Source of the DNA: Doryteuthis pealeii
Lineage: Eukaryota; Mollusca; Cephalopoda; Myopsida; Loliginidae
Direction: 5' to 3'
Assembly: GCA_023376005.1 (NCBI GenBank)
Contig: CM042157.1
Span: 55,029,732-55,093,731 of the forward strand
Length of the DNA: 64,000 bases
Shown: positions 30,250 to 40,659 of the stretch, piece by piece
Layout of the letters: each line of letters begins with the position of its first letter
Position numbering within the stretch: the first letter of the stretch is position 1
Notes under the pieces: generated by a model
What the model saw: the letters and a program-made list of their open reading frames with translations, nothing else
What the model was told of the DNA's origin: nothing
The model's database searches: none
Program-made: the position numbers and the translations under genes

Positions 30250-31707
30250 AGCTTTTGGTATCTACGTGCCGATCTATAACTCAGAAAAGAGGAGTCACTC
30301 AGATTTGAAATCTTGCATATAGATTAATATCCTTCTAACTAAGAAACACGCCCAATTTGGTTATTGGTTTTTACTAATTAAGGGATATAATTAATTAATT
30401 AACCCAAAATCACCCAATTTGCGGAACTGTCCGTATACCAGCACCTGCTGATAATAAAATATTGTTCGCTGGCTGACTTTTTGTTACAGCGATTTTCTAG
30501 CGATACCAGCAGTGAAGTTTAATTTTAGTGAATAAATTTCGCTGTCTAAGCCGTTCCGCTCGGAATTTATCACCTATTCTTGGTCCAATCTTTAAAATAT
30601 TTATATAGTTGGAAAGAAAATAATATAATCTTTCTGAATATGGAATTTTTATGTGTTTTTATCTATTGAATTAGAATTTTTTTTTTTAAATTGGCTTCGG
30701 AGAGCTGATAAGTATGATTTTTTTTTCAGACTAAATTTTAAGGAAAAAACAATTTTTTTTCTCGCCTATTTACGAAAGAGAATGAAATAATATTTCTAAA
30801 TATGTAATTTGACTGAGTTTTTATCAATGGAATTATTTTTTACAGCGAGTTAAAAAGAATAATATTTTGCTTTAGTTAGCCTAGAATTCGTAGTATAATT
30901 TTAACATAAAATCAAATCTTATTCATCACATATTTCTGTTCCTATCTTAAAAATATTGGTTAAAAAAAATATTTCTAAAATCTAATTAGTATGTCTTTTC
31001 ATAAATTGAATTATTTTTTTACAACGAATTAAATAACAAATCAAACGAAAACATTTAACAACTCAACTTTTTTTTATTAATTCCCGTCGTTCGTTAATTG
31101 TAAACAAAGCCTTTTTTTATTTTTCATAATCGCGTTAATTTATTTATTTTGATATTAGAAATAATAAAATCATGATAATAATGCAGAATAGTGCGCAATT
31201 ACCTAATACATTTCACGGAAATACCTGAAAACTCAAATTGTTATCAAATGTATAGTATAGTATACTTTACTATAATAATTTGACATTAGATCGGCTACGC
31301 TTTGAATTAATAATGTTAAAGATAATATATCGTTTTACATAAATTTGATTCCTTTATTTTATTCTTTTAATTTTAACTAGGGGGATTTAGGGTTAGGGTT
31401 TAGGGTTAGTTTAATGGGAAAATAAATAATTTGGATTCTGTTTTTCTGGGTCACCCTGTAATATGTTTTGATTTTCTGACCGATTTGCAAGTTTAGCCAT
31501 GTGATGTCCTTCTCTCAAATCTGATGAAAAGAAAATTCCCTGACCTCCCACCAGGCCGGATTAAATTAAAATCGTTTTTACGTGTTGATTTTTATGGGTC
31601 ATCCTGCGATGACCGAACTCGGCATTCAGTAGTAATAGATATGCAAACGAATATTAAACCATGTTTTTATCTCCTCTACCCGGACTTCGCCGGGTAGCCG
31701 CTGCTAG
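30181..31707 (+). mobile_element. Candidate non-autonomous Helitron (1,527 bp)
   Basis: It begins TCTATATATA at 30181 after host A. It ends with an 8-bp hairpin CTACCCGG (31676-31683) / CCGGGTAG (31690-31697), loop ACTTCG, then CCGCTG and CTAG at 31704-31707 before host T. This fits TC...hairpin...CTRR inserted between A and T. The subterminal sequence TATCTACGTGCCGATCTATAACTC is shared with another copy at 51734. No Rep or helicase frame is present. The (AT)n near its start may have expanded after insertion. The 5' end is less certain than the 3' end. Confidence 0.65.
31387..31409 (+). repeat. Short interstitial telomere-like repeat
   Basis: TTAGGG twice, TTTAGGG once, then TTAG. About 3.5 units inside the Helitron candidate. 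Molluscan telomeres are (TTAGGG)n, but this tract is short enough to be chance or repair-derived. Confidence 0.6.
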
Positions 31708-31765
<58 letters not shown>

Positions 31766-31766
31766 T
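31708..31766. repeat. (AT)n microsatellite
   Basis: AT tract immediately after the Helitron 3' terminus. Confidence 0.9.
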
Positions 31767-31999
31767 TGTGAAAAATATAATTTAGATTATATTTTATTTT
31801 GAGTTTATAATGTTAAAACCCAAACTTATTTTTATTTGCTACAAGTTCAAAGTTCAGTGAAGAAAAATTTACAAGATAGAAGTCAACAAACAGAATCGGT
31901 GCGCAGGTGAAAATATTTTATTACAAAAAACATGCCATTAATCTTCAAGAAGAATTATTAGTTTTGAGTCAAAGATTACAACAAGTAAAAGTAAGTAAA

Positions 32000-32238
32000 G
32001 TAGGCGGATTGGCCTAGTGACGGTATCAGCCGGACAGCGAGGGAGTCTATCCACTTTTCACTAGCGCTAGACGGGGAGATTATTTTAGGCATCTGAGGTG
32101 GGGAGCCACACCTACCGTCATATCCCCACTTTACGGCACAGAAGTAGTGCTACTCATACGCTGAGTGGACAAGGGCCAGTATTGAACCCGGAAACTTGTG
32201 TTTCGGAGGCGGATGCTCTACCGACTGAGCTAAAACGG
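32000..32238 (-). mobile_element. SINE-B
   Basis: Minus-strand head GTTTTAGCTCAGTCGGTAGAG, a clean A box. The body includes CACTCAGCGTATGAGTAGCAC, CCCCACCTCAGATGCC and GATAGACTCCCTCGCTGTCC. Confidence 0.9.
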
Positions 32239-32384
32239 CCTTAACTATAATAAGTAAATCTAACGTTAACAACAGTGAATCGTATTTCCAAAAGCCAACC
32301 CTTTATTATTGCTCTGTTGGCAGGGTTTAAAATAGGATGACAACATCAGATGAGCAATTTCCCCCCCCCCCCACACACACACCA

Positions 32385-32870
32385 AAATAAGGAGTGTTCA
32401 GGATATGACACTGAATCTGGTGCCCATGTTCCAATTCTGAAGCTTTGGGGAGTATAGATGCACTATTATATAAGAATACTTGATACCATACAATCACCCA
32501 GTCAGTAGGTCTTAGAATACGCTGACTGTATCCCCTGCAAAGGGGTAAGACCCCCCCCCAAAAAAGGGGGGGGTATGGCACTAAACTGTATGATGGTGAG
32601 ACTTCATTTCTAGAGCCCTGAGAATTGTGGAGTATCACTTCAATGCCATTCTTCCTCAGTCCACTATACCCCGCAGTTTTAGTACCTGTTAGGTCCCCAT
32701 TTATCGGTCAACTAGAGCAGTTTATGAGTTAATGAAAATTCTTTCTTTCTATTTAAAAATAATTCGTATTCGATAGGACCATGTGCAAAACAAAACTCTT
32801 AAATAACTACACCAAAAATGTAAATATAAGCATACAATGAACGTGATTACCTAAACAATTCTTTAAAGCT
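32385..32870 (+). mobile_element. R1 elements, two partial copies
   Basis: The first piece at 32385-32500 (GGATATGACACTGAATCTGG, GAAGCTTTGGGGAGTATAG). The second from 32505 with CGCTGACTGTATCCCCTGC, a C-run/G-run pair, CTGTATGATGGTGAGAC, ATAGGACCATGTGC and CATACAATGAACGTGATTACC. Confidence 0.75.
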
Positions 32871-33654
32871 AATTTTCTTATATTATTAATGATATAAGGA
32901 TTTTATTTTCAGAATATTCTACAATAAAAATGGGTATCATTACGTATTACCTATTACCAAACTTTACAGCACTGAAAATATATAAACAAAATTAAAATTG
33001 CATAAATTCATATAAAGAAAGGAATTATTTTTTGGACTGCCCAGATCCCTTGCAATTTGATTCAAAGACTATATGTCAACCACTTGAAGATTTTCACCAT
33101 TTCTCCTTAATTCAGATCTTACTTCTGTAGAATGAACGCCATACTCGCCTTCACATGAAGACTGTCTAGCGTCCAGTCACCAGACAAACAAGTGTAACCG
33201 AATACACTCTGTAGCAACTGACATGACATGGTCAATTGTTCAGTATTTATGGATAAAAATATCCACAGCCAATCAAAATCCTGTTCGCAGCGCCATGTTG
33301 CGATTTGTGTAGACTGAAGCAAATTCAATTTGCAACACAGTTGAATACTGATTATTCTACACAAATCTCTACAACTACTAATTTTATAATTTCAGAAAAG
33401 TATTCTCTTCGATTTAGCATATATAAATACGCGGTCAAAAAGTTTAAGACCAATTAAATTCTGACGTCACTTATTCATAAGTTTTTGACGTGAAGGGAGA
33501 ATTATCTTGAGAATTATCTGGAACCATTTTCAGCTGTTTCAGCTGCCCAAATAATATTTTGTCTGGGAAGTTTGTGAAATGATGGATTAAAACTGTCTCC
33601 GCTGATTTATCTGCAGCTGACTGTGGGTCCATGCACATTTAAAATTCATATTTT
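32871..33654. other. No gene recognised; possible unique sequence
   Basis: An 81-codon minus frame at 33119-33364 has no motif I recognise. At 33431 GCGGTCAAAAAGTTTAAGACC resembles terminal repeats of Tc1-like elements, but no partner end was found. Confidence 0.3.
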
Positions 33655-33912
33655 ATATATATGGAGGCGATATGAGATAATGGACACGGCGACTAGAGTT
33701 CAAATCCCAGACGAGGATGTTTGCATTTCACATAGCCCTAATATCCTTGGGAAAGGTATGAATCCAACTTTTCACTTTTCAGATATGAGTAAATATTTTG
33801 GCAGATTGGGCTCTTTAATCTTTGTATGGCAACCGGTCTAGGAGAAGGAAAACTCATTTCAAACCTGTTAAATCAGCATAATAATTAACATTGCTTCATC
33901 CTGATTGTGCAG
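33655..33912 (+). mobile_element. SINE-A, near complete
   Basis: GAGATAATGGACACGGCGAC head, GAGTTCAAATCCCAGACGAGG B-box region, TTTCACATAGCCCTAATATCC, TTGGGAAAGGTATGAATCC, GGCAACCGGTCTAGGAGAAGG, TTTCAAACCTGTTAAATC and TTCATCCTG tail. Used here as the reference copy. Confidence 0.85.
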
Positions 33913-33916
33913 GGGG

Positions 33917-33917
33917 T

Positions 33918-33981
<64 letters not shown>

Positions 33982-33995
33982 AACACACACACACA
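33917..33995. repeat. (AT)n(GA)n(AC)n microsatellite
   Basis: AT to 33938, GA to about 33981, then AC to about 33995, directly after the SINE-A tail. Confidence 0.95.
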
Positions 33996-34496
33996 AATTG
34001 TCTCGTTGTTTAGAGACAGATTGTTTTAATAAATCCTTTCTTATTATTTGAAATTATATTCAGTTTAAAAAGTGTTTTTAATTTTACTTTTAGATAAGAA
34101 ATAAATAGCTTTTTACCAGTAAAAATGTATTTTTCTGTGACAATTTTATATTTTAAAAAAAATGACAATTGGAAATATGTGGTGGCATATAGATATGTGG
34201 TTTTATTGGAAGGATTCAGATAAATTCCCGATTGATCAAAGACCTGATAAAAAGAGGTCACTGAGTTTCTGGACTGCCATGTGATATCCTACGTTGTTTC
34301 AAACTGACATGTCAATTCTCTAAGATGTAATTATTTATTGTATCCCTACAATGTCATTTCTGTTTCACCACGCTCCAATGTCAATGGAAAAGGCATGGAT
34401 CAATTTATTCTTCCCCGGATATGGGTAAATATGTAGTACATTTCCTTACGACAACAACAGTTATGCTTGTGTGTGAAAAGAGTAAAGTCGTCTGGG
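33996..34496. other. Mostly unassigned; SINE-A scrap near 34375
   Basis: CAATGGAAAAGGCATGGATC and GATATGGGTAAATATGTAG at 34375-34435 look like a decayed SINE-A middle. The rest holds no recognised feature. Confidence 0.4.
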
Positions 34497-34700
34497 GGGT
34501 GGGGTAAGTCGGTATCAGCCAGACAACGAGGGAGTCTATCTCCTTTTCACTTACGCTAGACCAAGGAGATTGTTTTTGGCGTCTGAGGCGAGCGACACAC
34601 CTACCATCGGCTCCTCACTTAACCGCACAGATCCCTGTGCTACTCATACGCTGAGTTGGCGAGGACCGGTATCGAACTAGGAACCTTGTGGTTTTTAGTC
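34497..34700 (-). mobile_element. SINE-B
   Basis: Minus strand: GGTTCCTAGTTCGATACCGG (B box), CTCGCCAACTCAGCGTATGAG, CGCCTCAGACGCC, and GATAGACTCCCTCGTTGTC. The A-box head end is replaced by R1-related sequence. Confidence 0.85.
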
Positions 34701-34704
34701 GGAC

Positions 34705-35035
34705 AAACAATGTCAAATGCTTAAAATACGTCGATTATATGCCTTGGCAAGGGGTAAGTCCCGCCTAAAAAAACGGGTGTCCTGAGTAGAACAATAAAAT
34801 ACATCTGATGGTGAGGCTCCAGTTTGCAGATTTAGGGAGTGTGCCATTACTCACTCTGACCCAGGATGGTAGTACATCTTAGGGTTGCATCTCTGGGAGA
34901 AGTAGATATGTTTGAAAATTATTCATATTCGATAAGACCGTATGCAAAAATACTTAAAGAGTATTTTTGCATACGGTCACTACACAAAAATATAAACATA
35001 CAATGACCCGCGATTCCCTAACCTCTAGGCATAAA
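34705..35035 (+). mobile_element. R1 element, short form
   Basis: TATGCCTTGGCAAGGGGTAAG, CATCTGATGGTGAGGCTCC, GGTAGTACATCTTAGGGTTGC, CATACAATGACCCGCGATTCC and CTAGGCATAAAATAACAC. It contains the perfect hairpin at 34936-34978, replacing the minisatellite region. Confidence 0.8.
34936..34978. repeat. Perfect 19-bp hairpin with 5-base loop
   Basis: The left arm GACCGTATGCAAAAATACT (34936-34954) and right arm 34960-34978 are exact reverse complements, with loop TAAAG. It sits inside an R1 copy where other copies read GACCGTGTGCAAAAA once only. Confidence 0.97.
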
Positions 35036-35205
35036 ATAACACTAGACGGATTGCAAGTACGACTTTCGCTGGATGCTCCATACCTTCGACCTTGTGTCAC
35101 ATCCTACGCATGGCGAACAGGTTGGGTAAATACCTATATTTGTGACAGTATTATCCGTAGACCTTATAGTCAGAAATTTGTAGCACTTGAGGTCCATGTC
35201 TAATT
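35036..35205 (+). mobile_element. SINE-C
   Basis: TTTCGCTGGATGCTCCATACC, GACCTTGTGTCACATCCTACG, ATGGCGAACAGGTTGGGTAA, TATTTGTGACAGTATTATCC and GACCTTATAGTCAGAAATTTG. Matches 26755-26955 in reverse. Confidence 0.75.
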
Positions 35206-35324
35206 AGGGAAGATGAGTTAAATTAACGCCTTAACGCATCAAAGAACCATTAGGACGCGAACCTGAAATTTAAATTATTTATATGAAACTTTTATTTAAC
35301 TTTGTTAGATGGTGGAATATTAGC

Positions 35325-35445
35325 AAGTCCCAAGGAGTTGAAAATGTAACTTTTGACAAAACTTGATATTGCCATTGTTTGATATCAGGAAAGGCCGTTA
35401 TCTGAATAGATAAGTTTTATGATACGCGATAAAAAACGTCTATAA
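35325..35445 (+). repeat. Dispersed repeat L, copy 1
   Basis: TTGAAAATGTAACTTTTGAC, TTGATATCAGGAAAGGCCGTT and TTATGATACGCGATAAAAAACG align with 39385-39510. Confidence 0.65.
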
Positions 35446-35674
35446 GGCCGGCCATTGATAGAGGATTCTAAATTTTTAATAGAACAAGACATTCAATTCG
35501 TATTTATGGGCGTGAGATAAGTGTTGGTACTTTCATAGGATTGTAAGAGGGAACAGATTTGTGGAACTTATGTTCATCAAAGAGTCGTGTCACCGTTTCT
35601 TTCATCTCGATTAATTTCAGTCTATTTCCTTATATATATAAGTTTTCCTGATCCTATACTTGTTATCATACTAA

Positions 35675-35840
35675 GGTTAAATAGCCCAGTTTATTCTACT
35701 ATTTAACCATACCTGGAGAGAGAATAGTTACATTTCCTAAGGGTATTAGCGCTATATGCAATTCAAAAAACCTCTTCCAGAATTCGAAGTTTGGCCGATG
35801 TGTCCATTTCCTACGACGATAACCATTACAGATCGACAGC
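35675..35840 (-). mobile_element. SINE-A, headward part
   Basis: Minus-strand copy: AATAGCCCAGTTTATTCTAC, TATTAGCGCTATATGCAATTC, and CTACGACGATAACCATTAC, reverse of the A-box region. Confidence 0.8.
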
Positions 35841-36195
35841 GCAAGCAAACCTCCCCACTGACAAATAAGTATAAATTGTTGTTATTCAATTCAACAGTGT
35901 ACTGACTGTGGTATACTAAGAAACGGAAGCACCGTTTATATGGTTTTGTTATGAAACGAAGTACTGTTTCAGCCATCTTGTTTTGTTGCAAATAAAAGGC
36001 GGAAGTGATCGCTTCTCGTAGTTAACGTCAGCTGGACAACCCGTCTTATTATTCGCTAAGCGCGTTACAACACTGGCTCAATCGCTTTATGTTTTTATAA
36101 AATATTGAGCACTCTTGGATAAATTATTAATGCAACTACAACAGAAACGTTAAAGCGGCACTCGGTCACATTTTTGTATATGCACTCGTCGTGTA

Positions 36196-36196
<1 letters not shown>
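35841..36196. other. No gene seen
   Basis: Unassigned sequence between SINE-A and the (AT)n tract. Confidence 0.4.

Positions 36197-36222
<26 letters not shown>
36197..36222. repeat. (AT)n microsatellite
   Basis: AT tract preceding the third hammerhead copy, as at 11031. Confidence 0.9.
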
Positions 36223-36225
<3 letters not shown>

Positions 36226-36226
<1 letters not shown>

Positions 36227-36279
36227 TCATCCACAGAAACCGTGTTTCGACGTTTCACGTCTCTTCAGTGTGGCTAGAC
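36226..36279 (-). ncRNA. Hammerhead ribozyme motif, copy 3 (intact core)
   Basis: Minus strand: outer stem I GTC/GAC, 3x2 internal loop, inner stem CCACA/TGTGG (all Watson-Crick), core CTGAAGA, stem II GACGT/ACGTC with GAA loop (perfect), GAA, then stem III ACA/TTT around CGG (one mismatch) and a UUC cleavage triplet. Cleavage is predicted between 36235 and 36236. Only ~60 bp of the 275-bp unit is left; it is cut off at AACAACTGCA and joined to (CA)n. Confidence 0.8.
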
Positions 36280-36289
36280 TTAACAACTG

Positions 36290-36352
<63 letters not shown>
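36290..36352. repeat. (AC)n(AT)n microsatellite
   Basis: AC units to about 36321 then AT units to about 36351. Confidence 0.95.
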
Positions 36353-36354
<2 letters not shown>

Positions 36355-36484
36355 TCACAATGTCAAATTAAGAGAAATGTGGCGAGTAAAACAATTGATC
36401 GTCCAAGAGATCAAATGCTAACCCCTGATAGTGATTAGGAAGTCCAATTAAAAAAGAAAGGATTTAGAATGCTGATTTTTAAGG

Positions 36485-37075
36485 TTTGGTTTGGTTTTAC
36501 GGCATATCAACCTCAGTGAGTCATTTAATGTCGATAAAGTTTTGAAATAAATAAATTCTTAATGGATAATACAATTTTGTTTATCAAATCATGTTTTTCT
36601 ATTTAATCCATAGATGGGACCCTAACAGGTACTACAACTCCGGGTCAGAGTGGACCAGGGAGCAATGGTGATGAAGGGGTGCTCCACATTCCCCAAACCT
36701 CCAAAACTTGAATCTCACCATCAGATAGAGTTTAACGTCATTCCCAGGACATGTAGACCCTCAGCCACCGCCTTCTAGCACCCATATGATAAAAAGGGGT
36801 TGGGGCTTGCCATAAGGGCAATAGGGTTGGGGCAATCATATAGGTGCTAGAGCTTGACATGGCCAGCCGATTGATCGGAGGGGGTCTCTCCGACCGCCCG
36901 TCTAGCCTAAGTAAGGGCCAAAGAGGAATATTGCAAGTCATGAACTGCTCATCCACCTGGGCTCTATCCTTAAGCATCACGGAATACCACCCACGGCCAA
37001 CAGGTGGTCCCATTGGGGAGTCTTACCCCTCTGCAGAGGTGCAGTCGGTGCATTCTAACGCCACAGATTTTTAAG
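36485..37075 (-). mobile_element. R1 element, near-complete long form
   Basis: On the minus strand: CTGCACCTCTGCAGAGGGGTAAG, GGGACCACCTGTTGGCCGTGGG, CGATCAATCGGCTGGCCATG, AGAAGGCGGTGGCTGAGGGTC, then the 3' half GATTCAAGTTTTGGAGG, GACCCGGAGTTGTAGTACC and TGATATGCCGTAAAACC. About 590 bp, agreeing with the 597-bp copy at 19046. Confidence 0.85.
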
Positions 37076-37822
37076 GAAAGCAGGTGATCAACAAAATCAT
37101 TTTAACCCAACCACATCGCCCCCCTTCTTCTACTATAATCATTTTGTTTTCTATTTCATTAAATCCGGTTTTGTAAAATGAATTCCGAACTTCTTAAAAT
37201 ATTTTCTGTATTAATGCAGACAATTTCCTTTATTGCATCATTCTTTTTTCATCTCACTGTATTCTCTTTTTCTTCATTACTTATGAAACTGCCCACACCT
37301 TCTTTGCTCATATCGACGCACACGCGTGCACATTAAAAAGTATGAAAGTGATTTGGCGTCTGGTCCCTTTCATATAGAGAAGTGTAAAAAAAAAACTGGC
37401 AGTTTGCGAAACGCTAAGATATATGGTCGCCAACTGGCCTGTGGCCAACAAGGACCTGGGCATCGGTCAATGAGTGTCAATTTCTTATTGTCCATTTCAC
37501 AACAGCGTTTTGCACCAATCAATCTTCAAGTGACAATAGGGAAGACGACCACGCCGTCCAATCGGCGCCCCCACCCACCTCGCTTTCAGTTTTTGCTTTA
37601 TGCCTCGACAGTCACTCCCCAATTCGGTGTACTATATTCCTGATTTTCTTTATTTTTACCTGTAAACTTCTATATATATGTGTGTGTGTGTGTAAAAAGA
37701 AGTATTCCAAAAGTGATTTATTTGTAGATGGTGAAGTCAATGTTAAAACGTTTCTGTTTTATTATAAAACCTTTATCGAGAAATTAGGATGTGTATAATG
37801 TTGTTTAGAATAAAAACGAGAG

Positions 37823-37862
<40 letters not shown>

Positions 37863-37865
37863 TAG
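37076..37865. other. No gene recognised; ends in (AT)n
   Basis: A 105-codon plus frame at 37326-37643 has no motif I recognise. (TG)n lies near 37678-37693 and (AT)n at 37826-37864. Confidence 0.35.
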
Positions 37866-37960
37866 TCACGCTGACAGCACGGATTCCCAAGACTTACTCG
37901 TCACCCGTTCCTATTGGTCATTGCCCCTGACCGGAGAGTACGGCAGCCGAAACATTGTTA
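37866..37960 (+). repeat. Dispersed repeat O, copy 1
   Basis: CACGCTGACAGCACGGATTCC, CTCGTCACCCGTTCCTATTGG and GCAGCCGAAACATTG. The first parts recur at 40145-40225 as GTCGTGCTGATAGCACTGATTCC and CGCCATCCGTCCCTATC. Confidence 0.55.
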
Positions 37961-38000
37961 GCATAGCAGTTCACAATGTGTTGAGAATAATGATAAAAAT

Positions 38001-38460
38001 TTGTTGAAACATGTCTATGCAGAGGAAAACTATAAAGAAAAACTGAAAAACGAAAATAGCGCCATAAGAACCAACGATGTAAAGACTAAAATAGATAATA
38101 TCTGGAATAATATAAAGTGTGGACTCAGTGGAGGTAGAGATGAAACTGTCAATCATATAAGTGAATGCAAAAAAATTGCGAAGAAGGATTACAAGAGCGG
38201 GTACGACTGAGTGGGGAAGGTGATCCACTAAGAATTGTGAAGAACAAAATCTGATCATTTAAACAAATGATATATACACAAAGCAGAATCAGTTCTGGAA
38301 AATAACTCGGAAGTATTGATTTTCTAATAAAACCGGAATACCCAATCACGGCTAGATCAGACCTTTGATAAACTGGTCTGCTATAATACTGAGTAGAGTT
38401 CTGAAGAGTTGAAGAGACTTGCTATTACTCAGAGTTCATTAAAGATCACTAGTAACTCCT
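38001..38460 (+). pseudogene. LINE 3' ORF fragment, plus strand
   Basis: Same family as the 18-20 kb LINE. The frame reads ENSAIRTNDVKTKIDNI...GRDETVNHISECKKIAKKDYKSGYD, then across a stop VGKVIH, DHLNK, YIHKAESVLEN, and further shifted-frame traces toward 38460. Matches the post-RT CCHC-like region (DETINHIISECSKLAQKEYKTRHDWVGKVIHWELC). Stops and frameshifts are present. Confidence 0.8.
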
Positions 38461-38539
38461 GCTGTGGAAAAACTCGTAAAGAGGTGGTGGTGGTGGTGGT
38501 AGTCATTATTATTATTTTTTGTTGTTATTATTTCGCTCC

Positions 38540-38705
38540 ATGTTTTTTTTCACACCTACCTTAGCCAATGGTTCACAGGTGGCTGGGTGACATCAAGGAC
38601 TCTTCTAAGTATTTTAGCCGATCTTAAAAATCCTGTTTGAATGGTCTTGATTCTTTCCCTGATTTACAATTCCCCTACGGTCCCATGGTGACAGCCAATT
38701 AGGTG
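38540..38705 (-). pseudogene. LINE extreme 3' fragment, minus strand
   Basis: Minus-strand reading includes ELXIRERIKTIQT, FLRSAKILRRVLD, the C-terminal end of the same LINE family. It sits head-on with the plus-strand copy at 38001-38460, with a (GGT)n tract near 38482 between them. Confidence 0.75.
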
Positions 38706-39184
38706 AAAAAATGTGTGCACGAGCGGAAGTCAAGATTCTCACGTGTCATTTGTGCGACAGGGCGTGTAAAAGCAACGTTGTCCCTATTTTTTTTCCTTTT
38801 TAACCACCTCCTGATTTTTTTTTTTTCTACCATATTCCGAATTTTTTTTCTCTTTTCTTGTAAAATCTATAATTGTGATGCAAATTCGTCTTTGCTATTA
38901 GTACTATTTAACCAGTTGATGATGATGATGCTGTTACAAATACATTTGAATGGAAGAATGTTATATCAATACTACGATCAAAATTTCAGATTCGATATTT
39001 ACACAAGATCTAATTTGAATGATGAAATTCGACTTATACACGAATATATATGGTTGATTGGATTTTCAGCGTTTCAGTACTTGTTCAATTATTTCATACC
39101 AAAATCAGTTTAGCAATTTCAGTTTTCTAATTATGTACGGTATTAAAATCTATGTTCACAATCATTTTAAACGGTTAAATACTT

Positions 39185-39320
39185 CATTATCTCAAACAGG
39201 TCCATTTAACCAATAGAGTGGGACTGTGAATAATGGCAATGAAGGGGTGATACCACACTCCATAAAGTTCCAGAACTGAGGCCTTGTTATCATATTCAGT
39301 TTAGTGTCATATCCAGAACA
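39185..39320 (-). mobile_element. R1 element fragment
   Basis: Minus strand: ATGATAACAAGGCCTCAGTTC, CTTTATGGAGTGTGGTATCACC, and AGTCCCACTCTATTGGTTAAA. Confidence 0.7.
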
Positions 39321-39384
39321 TTCCTTTTTCATAGACGTACAAATATATACAGTATTAACTAGTTTCTTTTTATCGAAATAGTCC

Positions 39385-39510
39385 CGAGGGGATGAAAATG
39401 TAATTGGCGATCCAAACTTTTGACAAAATTATGTCGCCGCTGTCTGATACCAGAAAAGACTGTTATCTCGATAGATAATGTTTTGATACACGATTTAAAA
39501 AAATGTATTT
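39385..39510 (+). repeat. Dispersed repeat L, copy 2
   Basis: GATGAAAATGTAATTGGCG, CTTTTGACAAAATTATGTCG, CTGATACCAGAAAAGACTG and GTTTTGATACACGATTTAAA align with 35325-35445. Confidence 0.65.
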
Positions 39511-39589
39511 AGGTTTCTGGGAGTGAACGGTCTGACTATCATATATAAAAAAAAAACTATCTGCTTTATTTGGTTAATCAGACCAGTGT

Positions 39590-39700
39590 GTTTAGTGGCT
39601 TTCACTAAAGTCTAAATGACAGCAACTATGCTCAGTTTTCCAGGACACTTCTCAGTATTCTAGCCAATTCCAACCATTTTTTTAATTCCAAGCAATCGAC
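39590..39700 (-). pseudogene. LINE extreme 3' fragment
   Basis: Minus-strand reading ELARILRSVLEN then LLSFRL, the C-terminal end of the 18-20 kb LINE family. The sequence upstream of it (39700-39960) is too diverged to align. Confidence 0.65.
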
Positions 39701-40144
39701 CCGTAATACATTGAATTCTTCGTGATTGGTATCTCCTTCAACTTTGTTCAATAGTTCTTCGATTTTGAGTGATAACACCATGTGTATAACGATTTTTAAT
39801 AGTTGTGCAATTTTGTTACGTGTTTTTGTCGTTAAAACTGCCGAAAGAACCGTTTACCAAAATCCATAATGATTCCAATGCCACCAGTAGAATCTTTTGG
39901 TTTTTTATTTCCGTAGCAGACTCTAAAATAGTTCTAAAGATGGACAGAACGTATTATTGATTGATATCTTAGTCCCAAATGTCATATCAAAATGTCTCGT
40001 GAAGCTAATACCTCCGATAACGATTGGTAATAAAAGATTGCTGATTATTGTAAATACAGTCGGTTCTGTTAAATATGAACATCGGTTATTTGGACCAGTC
40101 GCATAATAGGGACAGTTTTTAAGAATAGATTCAAGCAGACGTCA
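39701..40144. other. No gene seen
   Basis: Unassigned; possibly more decayed LINE at its left edge. Confidence 0.35.
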
Positions 40145-40225
40145 TCATCAAGTCGTGCTGATAGCACTGATTCCATTGACACTCGCTCGCCATCCGTCCC
40201 TATCAACGATCAGTTAATGGGTGTA
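40145..40225 (+). repeat. Dispersed repeat O, copy 2
   Basis: See 37866-37960. Copy 2 continues into unassigned sequence to about 40450. Confidence 0.55.
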
Positions 40226-40504
40226 AGTAAGTCTTTGCTAGTCGGTCAATGCTATTGTGTCTATGTGTATAAGTCCACTAAAACGTCGCTTATGAGTTTC
40301 TCTGTTTCTCCACGTCTTGTTTGTTTCACTTAAATAGTTTGTGGGATAGGATATAAATGATTTTATAGTTGATCTTTTCTTGTGTGCTGATAATTGTTTA
40401 TGATCGTTGCGCCGTTTATTTGAACTATTCGCCAATGCTATAGAATATTTTTAGCGTTTTCAAAACATTTGTCTATCATATACAGAGTTATGTTATGTTA
40501 TGAT

Positions 40505-40640
40505 TAGGTTCCCTAGTTCAACAAGAAACATATGAAGAAAGCCGGGGCACATCGGCCGAAACGTTGTGTATATAACAATAAATATGAGGGAAAAAGTACT
40601 AAAAATCTAAATAATGCAAATTATCAAGCCCCATCTCAAA
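40505..40640 (+). mobile_element. Foldback element, single right arm
   Basis: ACATATGAAGAAAGCCGGGGC, CATCGGCCGAAACGTTGTG and AAGCCCCATCTCAAAAATTC match the right arms at 14242 and 27919. No left arm is seen. Confidence 0.75.
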
Positions 40641-40659
40641 AATTCAAATAATGAAAATT

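Noticed and set aside
33119..33364. 81-codon minus frame as a real exon
   Set aside because: No recognisable domain, splice signals not convincing, and length is within chance for a frame of this size.
33431..33470. Tc1-like terminal repeat (GGTCAAAAAGTTTAAGACC)
   Set aside because: Suggestive, but no opposing end or transposase was found around it.
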